Below, in pieces: positions 20,705 through 32,099 of a stretch of 64,000 nucleotides of DNA (positions are counted from its first letter, which is position 1; the number at the start of each line of letters is the position of its first letter). The position numbers and the translations under genes were made by a program. The notes beneath the pieces were generated by a model, which saw nothing but the letters and a program-made list of their open reading frames with translations, was not told the DNA's origin and searched no databases. Source of the DNA: Corythucha ciliata (lineage: Eukaryota > Arthropoda > Insecta > Hemiptera > Tingidae); NCBI GenBank assembly GCA_038030265.1, contig CM075941.1, forward strand, positions 36,270,164-36,334,163, read 5' to 3'.

Positions 20705-20839
20705 AGGCCTGTTTACAAGCTCTATGTTAGCGTTGTGTGGAGTATTATGCAACCAAGCAAAATGCTTCCTCCAAAAACGAAGTATTTTGATAGGTTGCGT
20801 AGGCTCACACAACGAAAACATAGAGCTTTTGAACGGGCC
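20705..20839. mobile_element. MITE copy 2, long TIRs, flanked by TTAA
   Basis: A 135-bp near-palindrome: AGGCCTGTTTACAAGCTCTA at the left is matched by the reverse complement of the right end (GGCCCGTTCAAAAGCTCTA), followed by TGT..CGTTGTGTG and GGTTGC blocks. TTAA at 20701-20704 and 20840-20843. TTAA duplication suggests a piggyBac- or Kolobok-type origin. Confidence 0.8.
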
Positions 20840-20999
20840 TTAAACTAATTCATTCGTAACTTGATTTCTCTAGTAACAAACACCTAATATACTACCAAAC
20901 TATACAAAGTTTACGAAGGTTGACGTGAATACCCTTTAATATACTGTTTATTTAATAGTTAATCGATTAAACTTATATTTCGAAGTACAAAGCAGTGCT

Positions 21000-23200
21000 T
21001 GAACTCTCTAGACAGGACCCGAAGCTATAGAGTCCTCAGGATATTTCCTCGCTCGCGTAATCAAAGGAGGGTATTTTTTTTTTAGTACTGATACAAAGGC
21101 CACTGTAATTGACAGCGCAGCCGTCCAACGGTGTTGTATTTTAGTTTCTGTGCAGCATGGTCGTCATCGAATGAACTGGATTGTAAATTTCTTTCGGCTA
21201 CTCAATTGGAAGCTTCCGGGACACAAAAATTGCCAATCTGGTATCATTGAGTTGGAAGGGATAGTTTTGCGGCCGAACAGGCACAATCTCGAAGGCTAAT
21301 GTTGTAGACATTACTACAAAATTATTGAAGGCTCCACTATTTTTGGAACATTTAATCGCGGCGACAATGAGCTTATAGTAGAGCGCTACTCAGGTTGATA
21401 TCCATCATGTACTATTGAAGGGGGATCCGGACCACTTTTCCGGCAGTATTCAGCAAAACGACAAATTTTAACTACACTAATAAGTATTATCCTTTCATGG
21501 AGGCCCTCCTCATCTAATTGGATGCTTAGACATATGAAAGCAATTAGCATTTTCCACTCACCTCGCAACTTAATCAAAACTTAATTGGCTCACAGGCCAA
21601 ATCTTGACTTCGAAACTCTCATTAGAGTTACAGGTGTGAAATTATACGACAAGGTTGCAGTTCCACCGTTAATCAATTAAAGGCGTGATGACACCAAAAG
21701 GGACCTCATTACTTGAGTGGCTCAGTTGCTCACGGTCTTCGATGTCAAAGGTTTATTAGGAACGTTAATTTTCGAGAAGATAATGCTTTAATTTTCCTTT
21801 GATATCATATCAGATTCCTATTGCAATTAACTCCGCTTACTTACCAATTCTGAGAATTTAGTAGTATAGTATTACGAACTTTATTTAGAAAATGGAGGTT
21901 TTGGTCGGTCCCTTATTGTAGTTGATCCTCTATACAGAATAATATGAAAAAAGAAGAGGTACAGAGAGAGCTTCCCTGAGATTACATTCAAAGTAATGAA
22001 CAATGGAACCGGGAGTAATTATATGTTTTGCGCCTCGCACACCGTAGGGTCGGTCGGGTGTAAGGGTTTTTCTGAAGGGTCATAGTTTTTCACGATGGAC
22101 AGGGCAGTTCTACCGGGGATTTAAACAAGTGTACGCGAGATAAATTCAAATATATTTTACCGAGGCACAAAAAAATAATTATTTTCAGCGCTTGTGAAAG
22201 GGACGGTGGGATTATACGGAGACGCGAAATTATGTTTTTATGTTTGGATCAACGATTTGAAAATAATCATCTCCCGACTATTTTTTCAAAACACTCAAGG
22301 GTGTATTTGAGTTAAACTGTATTTTTTCGGCTATTCATCGGTTTTGAATAACACAGCTCATTACGCTACTTTAACTTATTTTAAGAGACTGCTTAACCGG
22401 AGAAAAGTTTGCTAATTTCATGTTTTACATAGAAAAAAATAAAGAGAGAAAAATATTAAACTTTTAGCTGTGGCTTTTGTGCTTATTCAGCAGAATTATT
22501 CCAGGAATTCTTGGTCAGACACAATAAAAAAACGCATAAGGTATACAGCTACTTCTTTACCCTCGTAAAAATACAATATTACAACATTTTTTTTTTTTAG
22601 AATTACACTATTGATCTCCTCATCTCTGAATGAGAGGGATCTCAGGAGCCACTCTATTTGATCTTTTAGTGAATTTTTTAACGAAATAAATTGTTATCTC
22701 AACCTTTTTTTTAGATATCAACCCACCAGAACACTTACTAAAGTTTAAACATTTGGGTTTCACACCGAATTTCAAAAAAAATAATGGGGAACTGAAAAAA
22801 AAGGCAGAAAACACTTTTCGGTATAAAATTAAATAAAATGTCTGTTTTACAGGAGTTTATACGTTTAGCGACATCCTTACAAATGTAAGGAGTTCTGTAC
22901 CCTCCACCCCGCCAAGGATCTTAAAACGAGCTTTATTACACCAATACATTTTACATCACTTTTTTTTTCTCTCTCAAGTGGAAAAAGGAAAGGAACGAGT
23001 GGAGAGGGAAAAAGTTGCAAGGGCACGGGCGTAACACGTGACACTGATACTTCTGATGGTGATAAATGCTATATGGCTGGTCATGGATTGTATACGTATC
23101 ATATCTTCTTCCCGCAACGCATCACCCCTTCACTTCATCATCATCACCGCTCAAAACGCTTGTGAAATTCTACATTGTCACATTTCATAGCTTCTCGTTT
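21000..23200. other. No recognisable feature
   Basis: AT-rich sequence with short open frames of no known family. No supported RNA or repeat. Confidence 0.45.
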
Positions 23201-23269
23201 CTTTTGCTAAGGTGAGTTTTTCTCATTTTTCATGATTAATGTAACTTTATCAAACAACTTTTCAAGAAG

Positions 23270-24235
23270 AAAACCAACTGAGGGGGAACAAAATGATGAA
23301 AATGAAAAATGAAACAGAGTCGGTTTGGTTGCCTGTACGATATGGGAAGGCGGACTCTTGTTAGAGGAGTTATTTGCAATTAAAATCTTCATCCCGGCCT
23401 AAATTTCATTCATAATTGATTGATATCGTTCTAAATTATGAGGTTTGACTCGATTGTCGCATGAATGAACATTTTTCGACAGGCTGCTGTAGGAACAAAA
23501 CTTTTTTCGGATTACGTTAATTTTCAGAACAGTTACATTAGGTTAAATGGTATGTCACAATTTCACCATTGCGGAATGCGGAGTGCCTGGGTTCGAATCC
23601 GAAACAATTTTATTTTTGTTCCTCCCTTTTTGGCCCACCTCAGGATTTTTTCCCCAAGATTTATTAGGCTTTAGGCAAATCAAATGAAAGAGACGGCTCA
23701 AAATACAATGTCAATGAAATTTTTTGGTAATTGGGTGGTCCAGTAAGGCATAGCGTTAATTTAATAGCTCCCCTCCGCCGAGGACTCCCATGCGAGAACG
23801 CCCACAAGTTTTCCCCTTCACTTATTATCAACGGATTTGGTTCACTAGGGTCTCATACGAAAGCGCGTTCATTTCTCATTACTCGAATCAATTTTGGGGG
23901 CAATTGCAGCAACAGCCGTGTGGTAGCGAATTTTCAACTAATTCAAACCGCTCTTTCACACCGTTCCCGTGGACCGATTCACCTGGATCGCTAACTCGTC
24001 CGAGATATTCACGCCATTGATTTTTAGACCAAATTCGGTTGCCCTAAGTCAAAAATTGCAACCGTGATCGTGCTAACAAGCGAGGGGTCATGAATATATA
24101 TATTTATCAAATCGAACCGACCTCGGATTCGTGTTCTAGGGGTTCTGAAAAAGAAAAAAAAGTATCACAACCCATATGTGCGACCATCAGGGCGAAACCG
24201 ATAGTGCATTCTTGAATGAAATGCACTAAAACATC
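23270..24235. mobile_element. 1-kb dispersed repeat, copy 2 (inverted, truncated)
   Basis: Reverse complement of 10806-11760. The order is: loop part and one foldback arm (to about 23510), B box-like GGGTTCGAATCC at 23590-23601, the conserved open frame (23731-23994, plus strand), then the hairpin end with GATAGTGCATT and GAAATGCACT at 24205-24231. It is truncated at about 23270, so the second foldback arm is missing. Relative to copy 1 it carries an in-frame insertion in the open frame. Confidence 0.8.
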
Positions 24236-24499
24236 AGGGATTTTTCCTAGATGTTCTCCCATGCGAATGGTTGTCATAGCGTCATAATTTACTTGCATGT
24301 ACTTGATTTTCTGTGAAGGATTCCAATTTTTTTCCAGGACAAAGTAATTTGATTAAAGGACGACGATGCATTCACGTTGGAGAACGACAGAGATACTTGG
24401 AGGTCCTGAGGATTGTGTTGTAGCGGCTAAGATACGGACGACTTGTACATTTGTCGTTCGTCATTTTCGGCTGTTCGAACCGCGTCAGAAACATAACAT

Positions 24500-24511
24500 T
24501 GGCGACGAGTA
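24500..24511 (+). promoter_or_regulatory. Primer binding site, element B
   Basis: TGGCGACGAGTA follows the LTR end by one base. Its first ten bases match the 3' end of tRNA-Ser(GCT) in complement, as in the other two Gypsy elements of the window. Confidence 0.75.
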
Positions 24512-24550
24512 AAACAATTCGGGTTGTGTTTGAGGTCCAGTGCAAGCATT

Positions 24551-25255
24551 ATGAGTTCTCTTATCGGGGTGATCGGTGAATACTCATCGGATAAAGACTT
24601 CTCGAGTTACCGCGAGAGACTTCAACAGTTTTTTGTTGTCAACAGCATCCAGGAGAAAGAAAGTACCGTTGTTTCTCACTGTTATCGGCCCCGCAACCAA
24701 CGAAATATTGAAACACTTGGTGTCACCCGACGCTCCTTCGTCAGTCTTTCGAGGAATTAATTTCTGTCCTTTCTAGCCATTTCTCACCCAAAAAGTTGGT
24801 TATCGCCGAACGTTTCCGCTTTTACAAACGAAATCAGCTTCAGCATGAGTCGATTAATGATTATATTGTTGAACTCAAGAAATTGTCCGCATCGTGTTAT
24901 TTCAAATCCTTTATGGACGAAGCCTTGAGGGACCGCCTTGTTTGTGGTCTGCTATCGCCCCAGATACAGCTGAAGATCTTACTGGAGAAAGATTTGTCTT
25001 TCGAACGAGCCTGTGTTTTGTCACGACAGCTGGAGTTCGCCGAAAAAGGCATGACTTCGTTTCGCCCCACTCGAATCGAGGCTGTGTGGTCGAATTGCTC
25101 AGGGCTGCGTCCGTCTACGGAGCTTCGGATACTACTTCGTCCTCTTGCTGGAGGTGTAGCCGTCTGAATTCCCCGGAAAAGTGTCCGATTCGTGGATGGA
25201 CGAGCCACAATTGTAATAAAGTTGGTCACATCGCAAGATGCTGCCCGAGTCGGCC
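24551..25255 (+). pseudogene. Element B gag, frameshifted
   Basis: Starts ATGAGTTCTCTTATC; early residues (FSSYRERLQQFFVVN, then QEKES) resemble the N terminus of element A's capsid (AERMEQYF). A frame change near 24680-24790 leads to FYKRNQLQHESINDYIVELK, the F-x-x-R-x-Q-x-x-ES motif, and DRLVCGL. Another shift leads to cysteine-rich CWRCSRLNSPEKC and CNKVGHIARCC near 25150-25250, a damaged pair of zinc knuckles (the first lacks its histidine). Confidence 0.75.
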
Positions 25256-28200
25256 CAAGACGAAGCCGTCCACTGTTCATGGCGCGAGGCTTCTTCGCCC
25301 AGCGATGATCAGCCACCCGTTGCCCAGAACGAATCCACAGTAGACTCCAACGACGTTCGCCTTGTCCAAGAAGGCGTCTCTCGTTCAACGCAAAACCCAG
25401 GTACGCCGTGTTCTCCAAGTTCTTCTATGTTAGTCAGTTTAGCTGTAGAAAACCTTAGAATCCAACGTGAAGTCGACAGCGGTGCTGCTGCGTCAGTTCT
25501 ATCGTTAGAGGACTATAAGAGTTTGTTCCCTCACCTGCCCTTATTACAAGCCCTCTTCGACTGATTTCTGCCCCTGGAAAAGAGTTATCTGTTATCGGTA
25601 AAATTGTTGTTAACGTTAAAACTAGCTCCAAGGCCGTAGATTTGCCGTTTGTTGTCTGTGACAATAGTCTCAGGCACCCTCTTTTAGGGCCTGGAGTTCC
25701 TTGTTGAATATCAATTCTCTGGATTTTTCTTCCTCCCTGATTTATCGATTCCCTTATGTCTTTGATGGTGATAAAATTACAAAAATTAACAACTGTAAAG
25801 CGTCGATTGTTTTGAAAGACGACGCCACCCTGATGTCCCCTATAAAATCCGTGATCGGGTGAAATGCGAACTCGACAAGTTGGTTGAGGACGGGTTATTT
25901 GAACCAATCCGTCACTCACAGAGGGCCAGTCCCCTCGTTGTCGTCCCAAAGAAGTCGGGAGAACTTCGTCTGTGCATTGACTATAAAAACACAGTCAATC
26001 CAAACATCAAAACAGATCTTTACCCTCTACCCCTGCCGGAGGATATTTTTGTAAAAATTTCTGATGTCCAGACCTTACGAGGGCTTTCATGCAACTCGAA
26101 CTCACTGAAGAGTGTAAAGACATCATGACGGTGAACACGATTTTCAGCTTATACAAAGTACACCGTTTGCCTTACGGTGTTTCTTCTGCTCCTGGTTGTT
26201 TCCAATCGGTTCTCGATTCCATTTTGGTGGGTATTGATGGCGTTGGATGTTATATTATTATGTATATGTTATATATGTATAGGACTGTGAGAGGAAAACC
26301 GCAATTGTTCTTTCTCGTTTAAAAGACCATGGAGTTAAAGTCAACCTAGATAAGTGCCATTTTTTTTAAGAGTGTAGATTATCTCGGCTTTAGGATTAGT
26401 GCTGAAGGCATTAGCCCGATACCCGAAAAATTGGACCCCATTCTTCGTTGTTCTCCACCACAAAATATAAGGCAGCTTCGCTCCTTTTTAAGTATGGTTA
26501 ATTACTATAATACATTTTTCCCGTCCGTAGCTTCAATTTTAAAGCCTCTATACGAACTGTTAAAAAGAAATTGTCATTTCTCATGGACCGAAAAATGTGA
26601 CAGTGCGTTTAAGAAAATCAAAGTTCTTATTCAGCAGAGCTCGTTACTTACGCATTTTAAACCTCACCTTCCCCTTCGAGTCACGACAGATGCGTCATCT
26701 TATGGCGTGGGCGCTATTTTAAGTCACGTTATCGATGGACAAGAAAAGCTACGTAAGAATACTACGTTAAGCACTGCCGAACAAAATTACGTGCAGGTTG
26801 AACGCGAAGCCTTAGTGGTGGTATTTGCCGTCAGGAAATTTCACAAATACCTGTATGGTCAAAAGTTCACAATTATTACAGACACTCAAGTTCTTCGCTG
26901 TAAATTTGGTCATTAGCTGCGTCTCGTCTTCAACGTTGGTCCGGTTTGCTTTCAGCGTATACCTACGACATCGTATACCGAAAGACTGTTCAGGCGGCCG
27001 ATATGTTGTCCCGCTTTCCGCTTCCTGGTCCAACAGATGATGAAGTTCTGGCGTTGAATGTAGAAGCTCGATTTTGTTTCGCACGCCAATGATGATACTA
27101 CTTTCAGTAGAGTTTGCAGTCTTACAGAAGATGGCTGGACTGACAGCTGCGAAACAGGTTTGGAGCCATATTTTCGTTGAAGGTTTGAGCTTTCCATAAG
27201 TAATGATTGTATTTATTGGGGAAATCGATTAATCATACCGGTTGTCCTTCGGTCATATTTTCTACGATTGCTTCAAGAGGGTCACATTTGGATCGTGCGC
27301 ATGAAGTTGCTCGCTAGGTCACACGTTTGGTGGCCAGGAATTGATCAAGATATTGTTGAAAACACCCAGTCGAGCACGTCATGTCAAGAGTGCCTTCCGA
27401 AGCTGTCAAAAAAGCGATTCTTCTTCCGTGGCCCAAAACAGTTAAAGCATGGGAACGTGTCCACATGGATTTTCTCCGTGTCGAAGTTCATAACGTTTTA
27501 GTCCTGTTTGACGACTTCTCAAAGTGGATAGAAGCTTGGGCCACCACCATCACTTCCACTTCTAAAGTAATCGATTGTTTATTAGGGTTTATAGCTCGCT
27601 TTGGGATACCTGTCGAGATTGTTACTGATAATGGTCCTCCGTTTGGATCCTCAGAGTTTTTGAAGTTCTCTGCAGACTTTGACATCAAAGTATCCAAAAG
27701 CCCTCCCTAACACAAGACCTCAAATGGAATTGCGGAAAGAGCAGTGCAAACCCTTAAAACATTTTTCAAGAAGTCAGGTCTTTCACGGCACGCTGGCATT
27801 GATCCACCATTCTCGACCAGGTTGCAAAATTTTATTTTCTCCTACAGGAACACCCCGTGTGTTACGACTACTAAAACTCCTGCATCCGTTGTTTTAAATC
27901 TCGAACTCAGAACGTTTTTGTCTGCCCTGTGATTCCAAGCCGTCGAATTAGTCCCGTGATGTCAATAGTGTTTGTAGTAGTGTTGTATATACATACGACA
28001 ACATATACAAAATCGGTGAAATTGTTCTTGTCAAGAGTTACAGAGGTGGGCCTCAAAATTATTACAAGGGTAAAATTATTTCTGTTTAGGGTACAGTGAC
28101 GTACCGAGTCGAAGTTGCACACCAAAGTCACCCCCTATTAGTCCACACTAATCAACTCAGAAAATGCCGCTTTCCCATTGATTTGTCTTCCCCTCGACAG

Positions 28201-28296
28201 TCCCAGTTCCATAAGTTCTCAGCTTTTACCTTCTCCACCTCCAGGGAATCCAGTCTCCGCAGAACTGTCAAACCCCCTTCTCGCCTGAATTTGTGA
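25256..28296 (+). pseudogene. Element B pol (PR-RT-RH-IN), frameshifted
   Basis: Protease: REVDSGAAASVLS (DSG near 25470). RT starts in the frame at 25859 (LVEDGLFEPIRHS, RLCIDYKNTVNP); the catalytic Y-x-DD block near 26240-26280 is replaced by a TAT-rich stretch, so the active site is lost. RNase H in 26431-26916 has VTTDASSYGVGAILSH and EREALVVVFAVRKFHKYLYG. Integrase follows: zinc finger near 27268-27400, then VHMDF, IVTDNGPPFGSSEF (second Asp), and a damaged third block. The C-terminal tail ends near 28296 (KPPSRLNL). At least six frame changes or stops. Confidence 0.8.
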
Positions 28297-28546
28297 TTAC
28301 TTAATTAACCTTGTATCTTAACTTTGTTTTTTTTATTCACGTTGCAGCCTCATTGTCGTCTTACTTCGCCGATTGGTGAATCCTTATTTCATGTATTTCA
28401 AACTTTGTCTTCTTCTCTTGTTTGCCGTTTTTCAAGTTGATTTCGATTTTCCATTTTTGTCGCCTTAATTGCTATGTCATTTTGTTATTATTATCATAAT
28501 TTTTTTAAAGTGTTGGTGTTAACCTTTTATATGAGCTGGGGAGGAG

Positions 28547-28723
28547 TGATACATATGTACGATGGTTTAAGCGGGGGGTTACTTGCTTAGCGGGACTAAA
28601 CTTGTTTTTTCGCCTGTGTGATAAGAGATACTTTTTTGTCTTGAAGATGTGACTTTTTGTACGTAGAAATAGAATAATAAAATATTTCTTTTCGGCTGTT
28701 AGAACCGCGTCAGACACATGACA
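28547..28723 (+). mobile_element. 3' LTR of element B
   Basis: Begins TGATACATATGTACG after the purine tract and ends CACATGACA; contains AATAAA near 28675-28680. Similarity to the 5' copy is limited to the terminal part. Confidence 0.65.
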
Positions 28724-30375
28724 ATTATATTAGAGTTATGAAGTATAGTGGAGCAGACGTGTGAAACATAAATTGAAGTAATCTGCCCAAAGTATCCCCC
28801 GCACCTCATCTGACATAAGCAGACCTTCTTATATACATAATAGATCTTGTCGATAACCTACTCATTTTTGTAGTAGTCTTTTTTGTTACGTAGCAACACA
28901 CCAACATCTCCCCTGGTTTTAAAATAATAAAATAATTCTAAACGCGTTACAAATTTAAACGAACTGGTTTCTTATTCGTCAAACGAATCTTCATCTTCTT
29001 TTCTCTGGTTGTTGTGATGGTTGGCAGTTGTCCTCCTCTGGTAGCTGTTCTCTGATTTCGTTACTCCATGTTTCTTGGTCTTGTAGCTCAGGCTCGTTAA
29101 ATGCAGGTGGTTCTGAATTAATGGGGTCATCCAAAATCCACCGATAATCTTTGCCATTACTACCGCTTTGTAACGTTGCTGTGCAGGGTTTTAAATGAAT
29201 CCTATACCTTTTGTATGTTCGTCCGTTGACGCTTACTAAGTACGATTTTGTGTTCAACTATTTCAGTACCTCGCCTCTTCGCCAATCAGGTGCTGTCGGC
29301 GAACTTGGGTTACGAAAAAACCGAACCGGTTATTGCCCTTGTTCCAACGTCGGGAGGGTCCTTGCCGATCGATCATACGACTTCTTGTAAGCTTCTTTTT
29401 TCTTTCCTATTTCTCTCCGAGCAACTGGATGGTCGACATTTGAAACACCGACGGCACATAAACTAGGCAAAATGATTCTGAGCTTTCGGCCAAACATAAA
29501 TTCGGCAAGACTGAATGTCATTTGAGCAGAAGGTGTGTTTCTCCACGTAAGTAGGGCTTCGTAAATGTCTTCGCCTCTACTCTCTAACTTTAAAAGGCGT
29601 TTGACGATCTTCACAGCAGTCTCAGCCTTGCCATTGGACTGTTGATGGTGGGGTGACGAAGTCTTCAGCGTAAAATTCCAATCTTTAAAGAACCGCTGGA
29701 ATTCGCGGGACTTGAAATTCGAACCTTCATCTGCAAAAACAATTTTAGGCACCCCTTACCTAGCGAAATGATTTGTCAAGGCCCTTATTGTTTCTTCAGA
29801 GCCTTGATCTTCCACTTCGGTCCACTAAAAAAAGGACGAAAAATAGTCACAAGCGACGGGATATAGTTCTTTCCGTTAAACTGCAGCAAATCAACGCCTA
29901 TTTCTAACCAAGGACCACACGGTGTCCCTCTGAGAACAAGTGGTTCTTTTAGATTCCGCGCCACACCTAAATCCTCGCACATTGAACACGCTTTAGCATA
30001 TCTTCGAATGTCATCAGACATTTTCAGCCAAAACACACGAGTTTTTGCTAGACGTAAATCAGCTCCACCGCCCTTATGACCCTTGTGAAGTTTCCTCATG
30101 ATTGTGTTCCGCATGCCGAATGGAACGAAAATTTGCTGATTTTTAAAGACAATGCCATCTGACGAAGTGATTTGGTCTCGAATTTTCCACCAATCTCGCA
30201 TTTTTCGTGGCACTGACTTTTCTTCCTCAGGCCAACCGCTTTCTGTGAACTGTAGTAACAGCTTCCCTTCTTCGTCCTGTTGGGTGTATTCACGAGAGAA
30301 TGGTGTCAGAGTGCTGAGAACACGTACAGGTACGTGCTCCACGATGTTCTCAACGTTACCCGTGTCTGAACCCAT
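28724..30375 (-). mobile_element. Ty3/Gypsy fragment D: integrase and 3' LTR
   Basis: On the minus strand the 3' part of a Gypsy element is present: integrase (30375 to about 29330), C-terminal tail (29257 to 28991), a purine tract (AAAACCAGGGGAGATG, minus strand of 28907-28922) and an LTR beginning TGTTGGTGTGTTGC at 28906 and running to the junction with element B at 28724. The LTR holds TATATAAG. RT and everything 5' of it are missing. The far LTR end is masked by the junction with element B. Confidence 0.7.
28991..30375 (-). pseudogene. Integrase of Gypsy fragment D, frameshifted
   Basis: From 30375 down the first frame has the H2C2 zinc finger (HKGHKGGGADLRLAKTRVFW ... CSMCE), then the first acidic block EIGVDLLQFNGKNY. 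A frame change near 29775 leads to KIVFADEGSNF (second Asp) and SNGKAETAV (Glu), spaced as D-x35-E, followed by LLTWRNTPS. After another break a basic C-terminal region (SYLVSVNGRTYKRYRIHLKP) runs to 28991. All catalytic residues of the D,D-35-E core are still visible, but the frame is broken. Confidence 0.8.
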
Positions 30376-30399
30376 AAAATGGGGATGCCGACAACGGGG

Positions 30400-31580
30400 C
30401 GAAAAAGGTAATTCTCTTCGAGTGTTACCTTTTTCGGGTCATTCCCTCTACACAAGTCCGAAAACGATCATCACACTCTTGTCACTAAAACAAATTCTCC
30501 TAATAGTTGGTCTGCGAACAGCAATAGTGATGTGCTATATTTCATGCTCGACTATTTTGTGTTGTAATGTTGACAACACAACTGACGTTTCTTTTATCAA
30601 TTTCAATTTATTTACCTTTATTTTGGTAATTCAGTCGGCGAATGATCCTCCGTATTAGAAATTCCTTTACAGAACATCGGTGTGACAACATAACTCAAAA
30701 AGACTCAATCTCATTTCGAATGTGTTTTGTTTCTGGAATTATTCAAATGTAAGTGCCTCAATTGTATAAAACCTATCTAATGAAGGATTTAAAGTATTCG
30801 TCACGCAATATTCTTCAATCTACCTCTCGGAACTTACAATTAAGACAGGTTTGTAAAACCAAAGAATATTAAGCTAAAACATGTGAGGCATCTCATACTC
30901 TTTTTTTTATCTCTTTGATCAGATTCCGTATAGTCCAGTAAACGAGTGATCAAAAAGGTGGTCTAGAGGGAATGAGCGAAAGCAGAAAGTTTGACTCCAG
31001 AACCATGTTTGGACTAGTTAGGAGGTAAACATACTAAAAGTCCCCACCCCTAGGAGGTGAGCCCGAGTGGGGGGGGAGCACAAAGAAGGTACCATTTTTC
31101 GGATTTTCACTGATAACTCGAAAACATAGCATCGTAGGCAACACTTTTGTGATAACCAATTAAAACTGACATAAGTATCAGAAACTTTTATCATTTGCGT
31201 GTTTCACTAATTCCTAACCGTTCTCGAAATACATGCCCCGCAAAAGTAAAAATGTCCGAAAAAAATATTTTTATTCCACGTTTTCCGTTGAACTGTCTTT
31301 TATATCGTCTAAACCGTTTATCCTAAGGAAAGCCCTCAGGAAGGAATTTTTAGAGGATTTAATTATCTTTCATAAACATACATACATAAACAAATATATA
31401 TTGAACAGATCAAAAGTTACACTAGTTTTAAAAATGTTGGCCAATTTCAAATTTTTTGGTTGAACTGTTGTGAAACTTCAAGAATGGGTTTACATTGTCT
31501 CAATAGGCAAGTTGAGAGACAGGTATGGAAAGGAAAACACCTGTAGTTTGAATACACACTGCTTTACCAGCTCAGGATTA
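30400..31580. other. No recognisable feature
   Basis: No supported coding region. A G run lies at 31069-31076. Short open frames look random. Confidence 0.45.
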
Positions 31581-31589
31581 TGGGAAACA

Positions 31590-31830
31590 GGTGCTTTTTA
31601 AGCTTTTTAAGGTACGGTGCAAACAACTATGGTATTTGGTCGCCAGGAGGATACATACAATGCAGTGCCATCTGCGTACAAAGCTATTTTACATTAGGAG
31701 ACGTGGCATGTCAATTATGAAAAGTATGAATAAGATAGGACCTAAGATGGACCCTTGAGGAACTGTAAATTAATTGCACATGCAGACCTTGGTTGCACCT
31801 TCGGTATGCTCTTTGGATAACGGCGAGGGC
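31590..31830 (-). pseudogene. LINE reverse transcriptase palm fragment
   Basis: The minus strand near 31775-31700 reads TVPQGSILGPILFILFIIDM, the most conserved LINE RT block, and after a frame change ADGTALYVSSW near 31660-31630, which corresponds to the catalytic box (ADD-T), here with the second Asp replaced by Gly. A stop precedes the first block. Nothing else of the element is readable. A plus-strand open frame at 31793-32098 overlaps its edge and is not supported. Confidence 0.65.
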
Positions 31831-32099
31831 TAAAAATGAGAGTTTGGAACTCATTCAACAACCTGTAGAAGCTCGGTACAGCAAAATTGACAATTCACTG
31901 AGAATCACCTTATACGTACTACAGTCAATTGTGAAAAGGAGCAATTCAACCTTGATGTCATTTCAGAGAATTACCTTCAATATGCCATCATGGGAAACAT
32001 ACACTCACCGACATCTCTCCTTCGTTCGATTTGTTGCTGCATGGCCTCCTAGTACTTTTCCTTATACCACTATAACATGGATCCCACGCATTTTTTGAG

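Larger units (their letters stand above)
24430..28723 (+). mobile_element. Ty3/Gypsy element B, decayed
   Basis: A Gypsy element with part of a 5' LTR, a tRNA-Ser-type primer site at 24500, gag, protease, RT, RNase H and integrase in the usual order, a polypurine tract (GCTGGGGAGGAG) and a 3' LTR (28547-28723). The two LTR copies match mainly in their last ~45 bp (TTTCGGCTGTT.GAACCGCGT then CAGA.ACAT.ACA), so the 5' one is truncated or strongly diverged. The copy is old. Confidence 0.85.

Noticed and set aside
24897..25418. 173-codon minus-strand frame
   Set aside because: Antisense to gag and the zinc knuckles of element B; no motif.
25455..25949. 164-codon minus-strand frame
   Set aside because: Antisense to the protease-RT junction of element B.
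30152..30658. 168-codon plus-strand frame
   Set aside because: Antisense to the integrase of fragment D in its first half, and without motif in the second.
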